Assembly (NCBI GenBank): GCA_016630905.1
Contig: WBMQ01000010.1
Location: forward strand, 496,001-560,000
Source: Capillidium heterosporum
Lineage: Eukaryota > Entomophthoromycota > Entomophthoromycetes > Entomophthorales > Capillidiaceae
Reading direction: 5' to 3'
Length of the DNA: 64,000 nucleotides
This document shows, in pieces, positions 35,691 to 47,027 of this stretch. The stretch's first letter is position 1, and each line of letters begins with the position of its first letter. The position numbers and the translations under genes are program-made. Under the pieces are notes generated by a model. That model was not told the origin of the DNA. It made no database searches and was given only the letters and a program-made list of their open reading frames with translations.

Positions 35691-37400
35691 ATGGGAGATA
35701 CACAAGCAAAACCGACTTTGAACTTCAAGCTAAACAAAGGATTTGAGTTGAGGTTCGAAGTAGCTACCAACAAGAATTTCAAGTTGAAGGTAAACGACTC
35801 TTTCACCTCTCATTGAAATATTTATTGAATTTAGTTAGTTTCTGGTACCGCTGAAATCTTTGGCTGTAGTTTAGCGTTGAATGTAAGTTACCAATTCACC
35901 AGTATCAAGTTAGCCGTATTTACTTGGCACGGTTGTGAACTAACTATATCCTTTTTATATTTATTCTTTCAACTCTTATTTTTAAAACATAATTATCCTT
36001 AACCCTTAGTTTACGGTGAAGGCGATTTAGAAGTCGATTACATAGCGGAAGAAACCCCTATGTGCAACTACTTGAACCTACACTTAGGCTTAGAAAGCTT
36101 GCGTAAGGAAGCTAAAACCAATTCTTCTCTAGGTCCCAAATTGTTAATAGTAGGGTCCAAGGACAGTGGCAAGACTTCATTATCCAAAATCTTACTCAAC
36201 TACGCTATACGTACAAGTTGGAAACCAACTTACGTAGACTTGGATCCTAGCTTCGTAAATCCACCACCCTTTTGTCTCGACTAATATTCAACTAACTTTG
36301 ATGTAGGGTACAGTTACAGTTCCCGGAAGTATTTCAGCTACTACTTTGAGCACAATTATTGAACCCAATACCAACTTCACCGACCTCTCACAAAAGGATC
36401 AACTGGTAGGGTGGCCTTCTAGTTTGGTGTATTGGTATGGATATACCAGTCCAACATTAAACTGGAAGCTGTATTCGAATATGGCCCAACAACTCGCTAC
36501 CAACTTAAAGCACAAATTAGATTTCGATAAAGAAAGCAGTTCTTCCGGATGTATCTTTGATGGATTTGGTATCTCTGAAGAAGTAAATGTCGATAACTAC
36601 ACATTCTTAGTCGATACCTTTGATAGTAAAATATTATCCCATTCCATTTTAAATTAAATTAAATTATTTTAATTAATAGTCGATACGGTCGTCGTCGTAG
36701 GTAATGAGAAGCTTTACAACGACTTGATGCGCTCTATAGATCAATCCAAAACTCAGATTCTCAAAGTTGCGCGATCGGGTGGGGTAAGTTAGAAGATTTT
36801 TATAAACAATACTTAAATAGTACCTGATGATATATAAATTTTAGGTAGTAAGTAATGACACATTGACTCTGAAGCGGCACCATCTCAATACGATTCAACA
36901 GTATTTCTACGGTATACCTAATCTGCAGCTGTCTTTGAACCCGTCACCGGCTATCGTACAGTTCCAGGATGTCAATATCTTTCAGATCGGCCAAGGTATT
37001 TCTTATACGTTCCTTTATCTTCCTACATCTTATATTTTCTATTACTTAAATCTCATAAACAACTATATAGGATTGTTAGCCCCATCATCAGCCCTCCCTG
37101 TAGGTATGGATCGCAAATTAGATTTGCTACGAGTTACCAAAGTCAATTTGGATGAAAATTTGTTGCACGCCATTTTGGCTATAGTAGATACCGACGACTT
37201 GGATGAAAATAGTTTGGTCAAAGCTAATACATTAGGGTTTGTCTATGTGTAATTTTTTATTTCTTTAAAAATATTTAATGTTTTTTAATAGATCCGATAT
37301 TGACTTGGAAAAGTCGAATTTAACATTGTTGCTACCGTGCCCAGGTACGTTACCCAAGAGTACGTTGATTATGGGTGCCTTCAGATGGATCGAGACGTAA
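35691..37400 (+). CDS. CLP1: Clp1 polynucleotide 5'-hydroxyl kinase / mRNA 3'-end processing factor
   Basis: Eight exons: 35691-35789, 35835-35945, 36015-36254, 36307-36625, 36680-36783, 36845-36995, 37071-37248, 37292-37400; 436 aa (human 425, yeast 445). Known role: component of cleavage factor IA/II for mRNA 3' ends, and in animals also of the tRNA splicing endonuclease. N-terminal domain: GTAEIFGCSLALN and KLAVFTWHGCEL. Central ATPase domain: Walker A GSKDSGKTSL (residues 117-126), PTYVDLDPSFGTVTVPG and VDTVVVVGNEKLYNDL. C-terminal domain: SGGVVS, QQYFYG, LPVGM, GAFRWIET. The second intron is AT-AC and looks U12-dependent (separate entry); the other six are GT-AG. Lys in the P-loop is present, so nucleotide binding should be kept. 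Confidence 0.95.
35946..36014 (+). other. AT-AC (U12-type) intron in CLP1
   Basis: 69-nt intron beginning ATATCCTTTT (U12 5' consensus ATATCCTTT) and ending TTTAC. A branch-like TATCCTTAAC lies at 35994-36003 (consensus TTCCTTAAC), about 11-12 nt before the end, the distance typical of minor introns. Removing it joins HGCELT to GEGDLEVDYIAEETPM in phase 0 and at the same length as the Clp1 family. The nearest GT donor (35931) would delete the conserved Gly-Cys, and using the AG at 36008-36009 leads to a stop soon after. Confidence 0.85.
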
Positions 37401-38098
37401 TTGAAGTTGGATTGGTGTTGAAAAGTAAAGTTTAATTGAGTAGCTTGTTTAAATTATAGTACTATTTACTGTTATAGTTAACTAACTTATTTTTTCAATT
37501 GTTCAAACTTATATCTCTATAAATCATTTCAAATAACTTGAGCTTAGTAGATCAGTTTCAAAGTTAGTTTATAACTTTTATAATTTTAAAGTTTATACTA
37601 CAAGGTGATCGAGCTTGGCTCAAGTATATACAAGTAAAAGTTATATTTAGATAGAATCAACTATATCTAGTAGCTTTATTCAGCTTTAGGCCCTTCTTCC
37701 ATATAGTTGTATAGTAAACATAAGTTTGAAGTTATATTTATCCTTTTACTGATTGAAAATCCGATTGTATTAAATAGCGTTATAGCGTACGATATTTTAT
37801 CCAATAGATGGATATTTTTTCAAATTTATAGCAAACTACGAATCAATTGTTCTTCTAATTGCACCAAATCAATAAGTTTTATTGAGTTACTCTGCTTCTC
37901 AAACTCTTAGAGTTTATAAGCACTTTCTTTTATAGCAACCAGAGTTCAACAATAAGAACATTCATTTGGACACTGCGTATGAGTGGTAAAGGCAGTTATA
38001 TCCACCTATTTGTAATTATGAAAGCGCAGTTAGACTGATTGGTAGGTATTCTAGTGTATAAATACATTCAAATTGACATTAAGCCCTTTTTATTTACA
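37401..38098. other. Intergenic, no gene seen
   Basis: AT-rich. A 67-codon ORF at 37707-37910 shows no domain and was not called. TATAAATA at about 38058-38065 is well placed as promoter of the F-box gene. Confidence 0.4.
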
Positions 38099-39592
38099 AT
38101 GCAGTCTATTTTAGTCTTCCCCATTGAGGTACTTGAGGTGATAATAGGTATATTGGATTTTAAAGGGCGATACGTATTAGCTAGGCAGAACAAATTTTTA
38201 TACCAACTTGCACTTCCCTTCCTGTACTTTGAAGCAACCAGGTATAACCTTTTACCTAAACTTGTGAGACACAATTCAAATGAACATGAGCTTTGGTACC
38301 TGATGCGAAAGAAACTCAAGAAAGTCGAAAAGTACGTACGGAAAGCTAGATTTAGAATTTCAATACGTAATGTTCATATACTCAACTGTTTTAGCAACTT
38401 AGTAGACTATGGTGACTGTTTTAATAGCTTAGAAAGCTTCGAAGAGACGTTGAAAGTAGATCCGACAAAGTATCAAAGATTGATAAAGTATTCTTTTACA
38501 ATCAACTGGAATTTGAGTATAGATCTATCTAGATTAGCCGCCAACCTTTCCAGCTTGAAGTACCTATCGATTAATTCTTACGAACCTATCAAGTATACCA
38601 TTTTCAACTTCGTTTTAGAAAATCTATCTTCTTTAGACCTAGATTCTACAGCCTTGGATAACAACATCTTCCTTGCAGTTCGAAATTCTTTCCCAAACCT
38701 CAAATCTCTGGCTTTAGAATCAGTAGATGTGGTAACGGTAATTGGGCTCAAAATTCCAACTTTAAAGCGCCTACGATTGAATGGTAATAGGTTCACCGCC
38801 AATTCTGCCAACACCATAACCAAAATATTCCCCAACCTTATCGATTTAGTATTCCATCATTATGGGTATCGAGCTGAAGATGTGGATATCACCTGGCCAA
38901 CCTTCTTACAACTTTCGAAACTCAAAGCTTACTTGTATATAAAGGACCACTCTGAATACCATAGCTTAAGCGGGTTTTTTAAGCCATGTGTTGTACCTAA
39001 TTTGAAGGAGCTTACAGTTAACGGTACCATGCGAGGTAAAACTCCTCAGTTGGAGCTAAATCTATGGACCAAACTTGAAATGTTACAAGTTCGCAGCAAC
39101 TACTTTGCAAACGTTTCCAATGTCGGCAACCTCCTGAATCTCAAGAAATTACATATCAAAATGAATGCTGACAGCTGTTCTACCAGTGTGCCCATCATAT
39201 TTTCACAACTAGTCAACTTGGTTGACGTCAAGTTAAGAGGTAGCCTACTCAGCGAAGCTTTCGACTTTATCCCGACAGTAAAGTTACAGCGGCTGGAGTT
39301 ATCTATGGTAAATAGAATAACCAACCCTTTAATAAGCTTCTTAGCTACCTTGACGACCTTACATGAGCTGCAGCTTGGCGTGAAAAAGCTAATCAATAGC
39401 AACTGGGATACTGATGACTTTCACTACGCTAATTTAGATATACAGTATAAATTTGAGGATCTAATGTTCCCCTCAGCTACATTCCCAAACCTGATGGTGC
39501 TAAAGTTTTGGAATCTTCCCGACAGTATGAATAGTTGGTTTCAGCACTGTGCTCCTATACTCGTAAAGATAGAAAGGGTGGCATCAAAGTAA
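38099..39592 (+). CDS. F-box / leucine-rich repeat protein
   Basis: Single exon, 497 aa from the ATG at 38099 (the frame is open upstream but has no other ATG). An F-box-like N-terminus (VFPIEVLEVIIGILDFKGRY, LARQNKFLYQLALPFLYFEA) is followed by many leucine-rich repeats: LSSLKYLSINS, LENLSSLDLDS, FPNLKSLALES, IPTLKRLRLNG, FPNLIDLVFHH and more to the end. Family role: substrate receptor of an SCF ubiquitin ligase; the substrate is unknown. Organised like the 28677-29516 gene but longer. Intronless, as is common for expanded F-box families. Confidence 0.8.
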   Translation: MQSILVFPIEVLEVIIGILDFKGRYVLARQNKFLYQLALPFLYFEATRYNLLPKLVRHNSNEHELWYLMRKKLKKVEKYVRKARFRISIRNVHILNCFSNLVDYGDCFNSLESFEETLKVDPTKYQRLIKYSFTINWNLSIDLSRLAANLSSLKYLSINSYEPIKYTIFNFVLENLSSLDLDSTALDNNIFLAVRNSFPNLKSLALESVDVVTVIGLKIPTLKRLRLNGNRFTANSANTITKIFPNLIDLVFHHYGYRAEDVDITWPTFLQLSKLKAYLYIKDHSEYHSLSGFFKPCVVPNLKELTVNGTMRGKTPQLELNLWTKLEMLQVRSNYFANVSNVGNLLNLKKLHIKMNADSCSTSVPIIFSQLVNLVDVKLRGSLLSEAFDFIPTVKLQRLELSMVNRITNPLISFLATLTTLHELQLGVKKLINSNWDTDDFHYANLDIQYKFEDLMFPSATFPNLMVLKFWNLPDSMNSWFQHCAPILVKIERVASK

Positions 39593-40240
39593 TAAAGTTA
39601 TACACCTTGGTCTACTCGTTTTGGAGAATATATGCGCCTTTTAAAGTTTTCTATCGCTTTACTACAGGTTGCTAATAAAGTATCAACATCTACATATTTT
39701 TATTTTGTTCATGCCTTTTGAAAACGCCTCAATGTATAATCAATTTATTAAGCCTTTGAGTTACAATAGTGTCACTAATAATGATTTTATTATAGCTTGT
39801 CACTTAAGCTTGCTACACTAGCACTATTAAGAATCTTCAACCGTTACAATATCTTTCAATGTAATAGTAATTTAGCCTAGTCTACTATTAAGTCAAAGTA
39901 TTTGTAGAGAGTAAGGTTCAAAAAAAGCAACTGAGAGAATATATATAGCTTCATAGGAATGAAGGAGCCGTTCCTTTTAAGAAGATAAATGTATTCATCT
40001 TACAATCTGTGTCTAATATACCCTTATATACGTGCTATTTTTAACTAAATATGCATTCCTATTTGTATTAAAGTAACATTCAAATTCACTCATATATAGG
40101 GATGTCTTTTACCTCGAAAATTTCCGAAATTTATAACAGCCAATAATTTACTTGCAATTCGTCATTTCAGTTGGAAACTTTCGACCTTCAACTCCAACAT
40201 CAAGCCAAAATATCAGCTTTCCAACTTTCCAGAGCTCCAA
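39593..40240. other. Intergenic, no gene seen
   Basis: AT-rich. The right end is the ERG28 promoter. Confidence 0.4.
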
Positions 40241-40651
40241 ATGCTTAACCACTTCCTCCCCTTTTTACCGCCAGGTCTACTCCCAAAGTGGTTAGTCTTA
40301 GTCTCAGTAGCCGCTACCTTCAACACTTTGCAATGCTATATCTCCCCTTTTAAGTTTAATAGAGAAATCTACAGCTCCCAGCCTAACCAAGTAACTGAAT
40401 TATCAGCTCGTCTGTTTGGAACTTGGACTATATTGTCTGCAGCTTTGAGGTTCTACTGTGCTTTTAACCTCAACAACGAAGTTGTCTACAAGTTGACTTT
40501 GTTTTCTTTCGCTTTAGCCAATTTCCATTTTGTTAGCGAATGTTTGTACTTCAAGACGGTGAAGATCAACAGAGCTAGTATAAGCCCTTTTATTGTTTCA
40601 ACTTTGAGTATCATTTGGATGGGTATGCAGTACCCAACTGGTTACTTTTAA
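40241..40651 (+). CDS. ERG28: Erg28-like ergosterol biosynthesis scaffold
   Basis: Single exon, 136 aa (family about 130-150). Four hydrophobic segments with the family signatures: LPKWLVLVSVAATFNTLQCY, VTELSARLFGTWTILSAALR (the ERG28 xxLxARTFGTWT motif), YKLTLFSFALANFHFVSE and a last segment ending GYF. Known role: ER membrane scaffold tethering the C-4 demethylation complex (Erg25, Erg26, Erg27) of sterol synthesis. Start at 40241 is the only ATG that gives the full first helix. No introns. Confidence 0.93.
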   Translation: MLNHFLPFLPPGLLPKWLVLVSVAATFNTLQCYISPFKFNREIYSSQPNQVTELSARLFGTWTILSAALRFYCAFNLNNEVVYKLTLFSFALANFHFVSECLYFKTVKINRASISPFIVSTLSIIWMGMQYPTGYF

Positions 40652-41465
40652 TAAATAGGTGATGTGATAAGTTAGCTATGTTTAGTATTTTTATTTTTAA
40701 GGTAATTTGAAGTTATTGATTGAGCAGTTTCTATTTTAAATTAGTTTTAAGGTTGTTTTCTTTTGTCAGGACAATAGTTTCAATACATTGTCTTTATGGA
40801 GTTCTATTTTAGAGTTAGAAAACTTAGTAAAAGTTCACTATGAAGTTTAGAATATAATTATAAAGCAGATATTTTCTATTTTGACAAAGGCTGAAGTAGT
40901 ATAAATTTATATTTTAAGCGTATAGTATACAACTATATTTAATTTTCCCAAGTGAAAGCTTGAAAGTTACCTCCAAGAAATTTTATAAAATATCATCAAA
41001 AGTTGGATTAACTTGCAATACCTTACGAGACATTGCTGAAAGTATCAGCCGTTGATTAGAAAGCCATATATCTCAACATTAGGCTATTTTGAGCATGGCG
41101 ATCGATTGTTTTCAAGGTGTACCGTAACTAAAAGTATATCAATAAGGTCTACTTGACCACTGTTAGCTACAAATAAAAACATAAACTAAACTGAGATAGA
41201 ATTGTCCCATCGTACTTCAATATATGTATCTAAGAGTTAAATACAGCACCTTGGGTTTTAATAGATGTTAAACTGGGTATCCAAGTTCATAGCATTTTAA
41301 TAGCTAGGATTCCAACACGATATAGAAGAAATTTAAAATTAGATGTATATTTATAGAACGATCAAAGAAAAATATAAGGTGAAAAGTTGCAACTCAAGAG
41401 TCATTGTAGAACAACAACCCTACATAAAATTGATATATGTTACCCTTAGCTAAACTAAACGTAAC
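40652..41465. other. Intergenic, convergent 3' flanks
   Basis: No exon recognised. AT-rich, separating ERG28 from the leftward coiled-coil gene. Confidence 0.4.
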
Positions 41466-43247
41466 TCAATGATAATCAAAGACATCGGAGTCGGGTCCCC
41501 TATACATAGCCATACCGACAGCAGCTGTCAGCAGCGCCAAGACAGGGAACCAGGTCCAAGATGAAGTTAGACACTTACGCACCGTGTCATAGAACCCATC
41601 GGGTGGGTTATTTCGGTTCGAGTTAGGTCCACTAAGTTTACTGTTACGTAAGTTGTCCTTATGTAATCCACTATCCGACTTATTAGGTACATCTGTTTGA
41701 GCGATGTGAGTGTCTTCGGTCCAGTTAGCGGCTGTTAAGCCATCAGTTGAAGCGGCACTGAAGTGTTGGTAGAATTCCCCTTCCAACTCAGTCAGCAATG
41801 TGCGTGGTGTCGACGGATGGGCGACATGCGAAGCCAAAGACGAGATGGACCTGCGGCCTTCGTCGTCTGAACTGACTATAGAGCTGCTTTTGGCGACGCG
41901 GACCGAGTTATCCTGACTAGGTAGGTGGGATGGGGTGCTAAAATTGGAGCTAGATGAGTGGGTTAGAGGAGGCCTAGGTGTCACTAAGGAATTGGTGTCG
42001 CGTCGTCGTTCCAACTGAGCGCTAAGTTCGGCGATCTTTTGAGCCTGTTGGTCGATGATGGCATCCTTCTGTTCGGCTAGTTTCAAACTGCCTTCAAGTT
42101 CAGTCGCGTGCAGCATCAACGTTTTCAACTCTTTCTTTAACGCCTTGAGCTTGTCATCGGACTGGCGTCTTGAAGCCAAAAGTACACGGTTGGCCTTTTC
42201 AAGCTCTTTGATCTTGGCATTAAGTCGTTCAGTAATTTCCTTTTGTTCGTCGGGATCATATTCTTTCTCGTCGAACTTGGGACCAGGAATCTCGGTGTTA
42301 AAGGTTGTTCGTGGGTTGGGGGTAACGGTAGGAGGTATGCTAGTTGCATAATGTGGAGTTGGTGCCGGATAGACCATGCTGGAACGCCGTTCGACGTTTT
42401 TGGTGTTTACGATAGATTGGCTCTTGGTCCTTTCAATCAAGCTGCGATTGGACTTCTCGAGCTCACGTATCTTCTTACTGTAGTTCTCGTATCCGATTTT
42501 GTATGACTCCAGTTCGATGAGAAGCAGTCGCGTCTCCCGCCTGCCATTCTTCTCAAGCCGTTCTTTCTCAGCGACTACGCTGTCTAATTTGGTGCGCAAA
42601 GCTGAGTTGGCGACTTCCAACTCATTTATGTCATCTGAATCTTGACGCGACATAGTTCGTCGCATCAACCGATTGTGAGTAGGTGTCGAAGGCTCCTCCA
42701 CTTTATTGTGGAACTCCTCATGCGAATAACTGTTGCGAAGTGGTGGTGCTTGCGCCTTCTGTACTTGAGGCACCGGTAACGACGTCAGCTTGTCGCTGAG
42801 CTCCTCCAGTTGCGTCTTCAACTTTGCATTCTCATCTAAAATAGACCTTCGCACTTTGAAAGCTTGGTCCAACTCTACAATATTAAATAAAGTCTATAAA
42901 AATGATGTACCTTGTTCCTTTTCAGCAATTATGTTGTAGGCCTTGGAAAGTAAACTTCGTAGGTCCAATGATGTACTGGGGCCTCCGTTGATGGAAGCAT
43001 GTTCTGACATGGAGACCGAAACCTCACTCCTATTATCAAAGCTATATATCGAGTCGTTATCCCTGTCAATGTAAGGTCCACCCTCTAAAATACTACCGTT
43101 GGACTTTTTGGCTTTCAACTTGGGATTTTCTCGGAAGCTGACTGGAGAAGCTACTCTAGGCCGTTCATTAGTGGTAAACATGTTGTCCTTTGATGTCTCT
43201 CTCTGTAAAGGCTGAACGTCTATTCCAAGTTCTTCATCCATGACCAT
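41466..43247 (-). CDS. Tail-anchored coiled-coil protein (paralog 1)
   Basis: Two exons, 43247-42911 and 42874-41466; 581 aa. Order: an acidic N-terminus MVMDEELGIDVQPLQ; a Ser/Asp-rich disordered part; a helical segment (LLSKAYNIIAEKEQELDQAF) that begins a long interrupted coiled coil (about residues 95-420, heptads such as LDENAKLKTQLEEL, LESYKIGYENYSKKIRELEK, IIDQQAQKIAELSAQLERR); a Ser/Thr/Pro-rich linker with a conserved FYQHF..TDGLTAANWTED motif; and one hydrophobic segment with a short tail LLTAAVGMAMYRGPDSDVFD. The C-terminal segment suggests a tail-anchored membrane protein facing the cytosol, possibly an organelle-to-motor linker; this is inference. Paralog 2 lies 6 kb away on the same strand. 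Confidence 0.8.
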
Positions 43248-43336
43248 AACCTATAAACAACTTGATAACTCAGTTAAATACCCGTTGCTTGCAATTCTAA
43301 CCGAAACTATGCTGAACTCAATCAATTTATAGCTTG
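43248..43336. promoter_or_regulatory. Divergent promoter, coiled-coil paralog 1 and small membrane protein
   Basis: The two head-to-head ATGs are only 89 bp apart, so this stretch must hold elements for both genes. No specific motif assigned. Confidence 0.45.
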
Positions 43337-43549
43337 ATGGAGACTGATTCTGGTCTCGAATTCATTGATCAAAAGAAACCCAATCAAAAGCCTGTATATG
43401 GCTCTTTGTTGGCTGTGGTAACAATCTGGAAACTAACACAATTTGACAAAGTACCTCCAAAGGAAACAGTTTGGATAGCTATGGGCGTGGGATGTACAAC
43501 CTCGTTGCTAGTTAACCCTTGTTTGTGTATCGCTTATTTCCCCTTATAA
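43337..43549 (+). CDS. Small hydrophobic protein, unknown
   Basis: 70-aa ORF from ATG 43337 (a TTG one codon earlier is not needed). A polar N-terminus (METDSGLEFIDQKKPNQKP) is followed by two hydrophobic stretches (YGSLLAVVTIWKL and WIAMGVGCTTSLLVNPCLCI) with three cysteines. Likely a small membrane protein, organelle unknown. Codon composition is more GC-rich than the surrounding DNA, favouring a real gene. No family recognised. Confidence 0.5.
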   Translation: METDSGLEFIDQKKPNQKPVYGSLLAVVTIWKLTQFDKVPPKETVWIAMGVGCTTSLLVNPCLCIAYFPL

Positions 43550-44170
43550 TAAATCCTCTTATAAACCTGTCTACCACTTTGTTTTGAAAGTTTATATACT
43601 AAATACTACATAATATTATCATTTAGCTTTAGCTATATGACTTCCATAGGTCTTTACTTTTAACAAAATGACATAGAATAAATAAATTGATGAGATATAT
43701 TGGGTTTTCAAACAATATTTGCTATTCGAAATATAGTTCATTCGGAAAAGTTGAACTGTAGGTTCTGAATTAACTGCCTTATATATACTCTAGAAATTAT
43801 ATTGTAAGTATTTAATATGGGATTCTAAGTTCATAATTCCACATTCTCTATCTCTAATGAAAAGTTCACTTTACTTTCATAAACATTATTAGCAAATTAA
43901 ATAAGAAAGAATCATTCAGTTCAAGATGTTAATTTGCTAAAATATTCATAAAGAATTTCTGATAGTGAAAAATTGAATGCAATCCAAAATCAAAACTTAA
44001 TTGGCTAAAATTATCCCAAAGAAAACAGCTTCCAGAGAAATGTGAATTTTTCAGCCGAATCTAAGCTCAAAAGTATACGTAATCTAACAGAAGGTGAACT
44101 CAAAGTAAAAACTTCTAAACCAAGGTTAACAAGAGTAACAATTTTCTAGAGATAGTTCAACATCCAAATT
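43550..44170. other. Intergenic, no gene seen
   Basis: AT-rich; right end is the RPT4 promoter. Confidence 0.4.
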
Positions 44171-45609
44171 ATGTCAGCAGCAAAACCATCTTCAAGTTCT
44201 GATTCGAGACGTAACAAAGTTTTGGCCGACTACCGTAAGAAACTCTTGGAGCACCGTGAGTTAGATGCTAGACTTAAAGATTGTAACCATTTTCTACATT
44301 TCTGCCTTTTTGTTAACATTTATATTATTTATAGTACGTCTAGGTCTACGAGATCTCCAAAAGGAACACGACAAGACTGATGAAGACATAAAAGCGTTGC
44401 AATCAGTAGGGCAGATTATTGGGGAAGTTTTGAAACAGTTGGACGAGGAGCGCTGTAACTATATTATTTTTAACCTAAATTTTAATTGAGAATCATAGTC
44501 ATTGTAAAAGCTTCATCCGGTCCCAGGTACGTAGTAGGGTGCCGTAGCAATTTGAACAAGAGTCACTTGAAACTAGGAGCTCGTGTGGCTTTAGATATGA
44601 CTACTTTGACTATTATGCGTCATTTACCTACCGAAGTCGATCCCTTAGTTTACAATATGTCGTTGGAAGATCCAGGTAGCATTAGTTTTGCTGGTATTGG
44701 TGGCCTTAGTGAGCAGATTCGTGAACTTCGTGAGGTAAGGCTATTACTATAATATGCAATTTGTTTATTTTGTTGGGATGTAGGTTATTGAACTACCGTT
44801 GATGAATCCCGAGCTGTTCTTGAGAGTAGGTATAAACCCACCTAAAGGTGTTTTACTTTACGGTCCACCAGGTACCGGTAAGACATTGTTAGCCCGTGCC
44901 GTAGCTTCCAGCTTAGAGACCAACTTCCTCAAAGTGGTATCATCAGCCATTGTCGATAAGTATATCGGTGAGTCGGCTAGATTGATTAGAGAAATGTTTG
45001 GTAAATTTATTTATTTTCATGCATTCAATACTAACTTATACAATGAAGGCTATGCCAAGGAACATGAGCCCTGTATCATCTTTATGGATGAAATCGACGC
45101 CATCGGTGGCCGTAGATTCTCAGAAGGTACCTCAGCCGATCGTGAAATTCAGCGTACTTTGATGGAAGTAAGTTGCTCATCCAAAATCCAACCTTTAATT
45201 ATTTTTTATTATCCAGCTATTAAACCAGATGGACGGTTTCGACTACCTCGGTAAAACTAAGCTCATCATGGCTACTAACCGACCCGACACCTTGGATCCT
45301 GCCTTACTACGACCTGGCCGTCTCGATCGTAAGATCGAAATCCCCTTGCCCAACGAACAAGGTCGTATGGAAGTTCTCAAGATTCACGCCGCCCCCATCA
45401 CCAAGCACGGAGATTTGGACTATGAAGCCATCGTCAAGCTTAGCGATGGGTTCAATGGAGCTGATCTACGTAACGTCTGTACTGAAGCCGGTATGTTTGC
45501 TATTAGGGATGAGCGAGAGTTTGTCGTCCAGGAGGATTTCATGAAAGCAGCTAGAAAGGTCGCCGAAGCGAAGAAATTGGAATCCAAATTGGATTACGAG
45601 AAATTGTGA
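44171..45609 (+). CDS. RPT4: 26S proteasome regulatory ATPase Rpt4 (PSMC6)
   Basis: Six exons: 44171-44282, 44335-44454, 44499-44734, 44784-45000, 45049-45167, 45217-45609; 398 aa (human PSMC6 389). AAA+ subunit of the 19S base that unfolds ubiquitinated substrates. Order: N-terminal coiled coil ([36 protein letters not shown]); OB domain ([16 protein letters not shown]); pore-ring ATPase with Walker A GPPGTGKT (183-190), the pore-loop segment [11 protein letters not shown], Walker [13 protein letters not shown], the arginine-finger region [15 protein letters not shown] and the lid [10 protein letters not shown]-terminus LDYEKL. It lacks the gate-opening HbYX tail, as expected for Rpt4. Intron 4 (45001-45048) is 48 nt without a stop, so retention would keep the frame. 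Confidence 0.97.
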
Positions 45610-45746
45610 AGTAGTTTACTTTGCTTGGATTAAATTTGACCTTTTCGAATGCGTGTTTATATTTTTTAGGTGTAATAATTAATGAATGTTGAAGTAATGA
45701 TAATGAAATATAATGCAACAAAGTAAAGTAAAAGATAGTGAATTAT

Positions 45747-46857
45747 TTAATTCAACTTAATATTTGCCAGATATCTCAACAAGTTGATTTTCAAATCTAA
45801 CAATGGAGGTTTCGGTATCCTTTCTTTGACTTTTTCCGCTAAATTATCCAGCCATTTCCTTCTCTCCTCCTTACCCTCTAAAACCAACAGATAATTATGC
45901 ACTAAAAGTTTTATGGAGTAGTTGACACTGTCAAAGTCGTACCTACTAAACAGATCCAATAGTTTTTTCTCCATGTTGTGTAGGATATATAGCTTAGTAT
46001 TAGCATCAGCATCGATAAGTTGGAAGCAAAAGAACAAGTGGTAGAAGAAACTGGTGGATGTAGCGTAAAAAGTCAACTTCTCTATAAAGCTATCAGCTCT
46101 GAATATTAGAAATTTGTTGCGAGTTTCTACATCGTCCTGTAAGGCTAATTTTCAACTTTAAAAGTAAGTGGTTCAAATAGTTGTAAGGGTAGTACAATTT
46201 GACTCCATTGTTAACGAACCTATCGACTAGTTCAACTTCTTTGAATAGGATCGGTGCCAAAGGTTTGAAATTACGCCCCATCAGCTTTTCAATCAGGAAG
46301 GCTCTATTATAAATCACTATATTAGTTACAGATATAGAAATCTTTGTAGTTACCGGTGATAGAACAGGTGGCTTTGTTTCAGACTAGGTTTCAGGTGAAA
46401 TAACAGCTCGGTAGCCTTCAACTCTTCCATGTACATATTTGTCTTCACTACGGTTTCCTTCCTAACATATATCAAAATGAAAATATATCTTATACATAAT
46501 TTACCTCTTGTTGTAAGCCGGAAAAAAAGTTGGGTTACAAAGTAACAACGGTAAAGTTAACTTATCGATATTTTCACAACCACTAGTAAGAAAACGACGT
46601 TTCAATTCTAAAAAGACGTATTTGATATAGTTACTCGGTAAACCTAAATTGTTATCTAATAGAATGAAGGGTAGATGGATATCTTTATCTAAGACTTCTT
46701 TTGAATAATGTTGGCTAAATTGTAATGAATTAATGAATTTTACATGCTAGAAATAGACTTACTCGTTTAGTATAATTCCACAGCTTGCTAAATTTTTATT
46801 AATGTCGACTATATCTATTAGTTTGTCAGTTATTAGAAGTATCGTTTCGTCTTCCAT
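45747..46857 (-). CDS. Protein prenyltransferase alpha-subunit-repeat protein (PTAR1-like)
   Basis: Exons 46857-46763, 46714-46505, 46461-46354, then about 46303-45747; ATG at 46857. Repeats of the prenyltransferase-alpha type can be followed: LPLLLCNPTFFPAYNKRKET, ELKATELLFHLKPSLKQSHLFYHR, VKLYYPYNYLNHLLLKL and FYATSTSFFYHLFF. They match PTAR1, the alpha subunit-like partner in GGTase-III that prenylates some SNAREs. Relation to family is by repeat pattern only. Within the last exon the frame must shift by one base at an AAAA run (46149-46152) to keep KLALQDDVETRNKF, or a 58-nt intron with a weak GTTGAA donor deletes that part. Sequencing error, unusual intron or early decay are all possible. 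Convergent with RPT4, 137 bp apart. Confidence 0.55.
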
Positions 46858-47027
46858 CTTTTTTGTTCTTGGACTTGTGAGTTGAGAAGTGTTGGAGATG
46901 AAATTTAGGTTGGAAGCCTTATTTGTTTATTCAGCCTGAGATGTCGTCAATAGGTGTTATATTGGGGTCCAAATGAATCTGCAATCTACAAAAAATGAAC
47001 TTTAAAGTAATATTTATTAGCCAAATT

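Noticed and set aside
46925-46990. Possible last exon (LQIHLDPNITPIDDISG) for the short gene at 47028-47249
   Set aside because: A good TTTTTTGTAG acceptor precedes it, but no GT donor exists in the intervening sequence.
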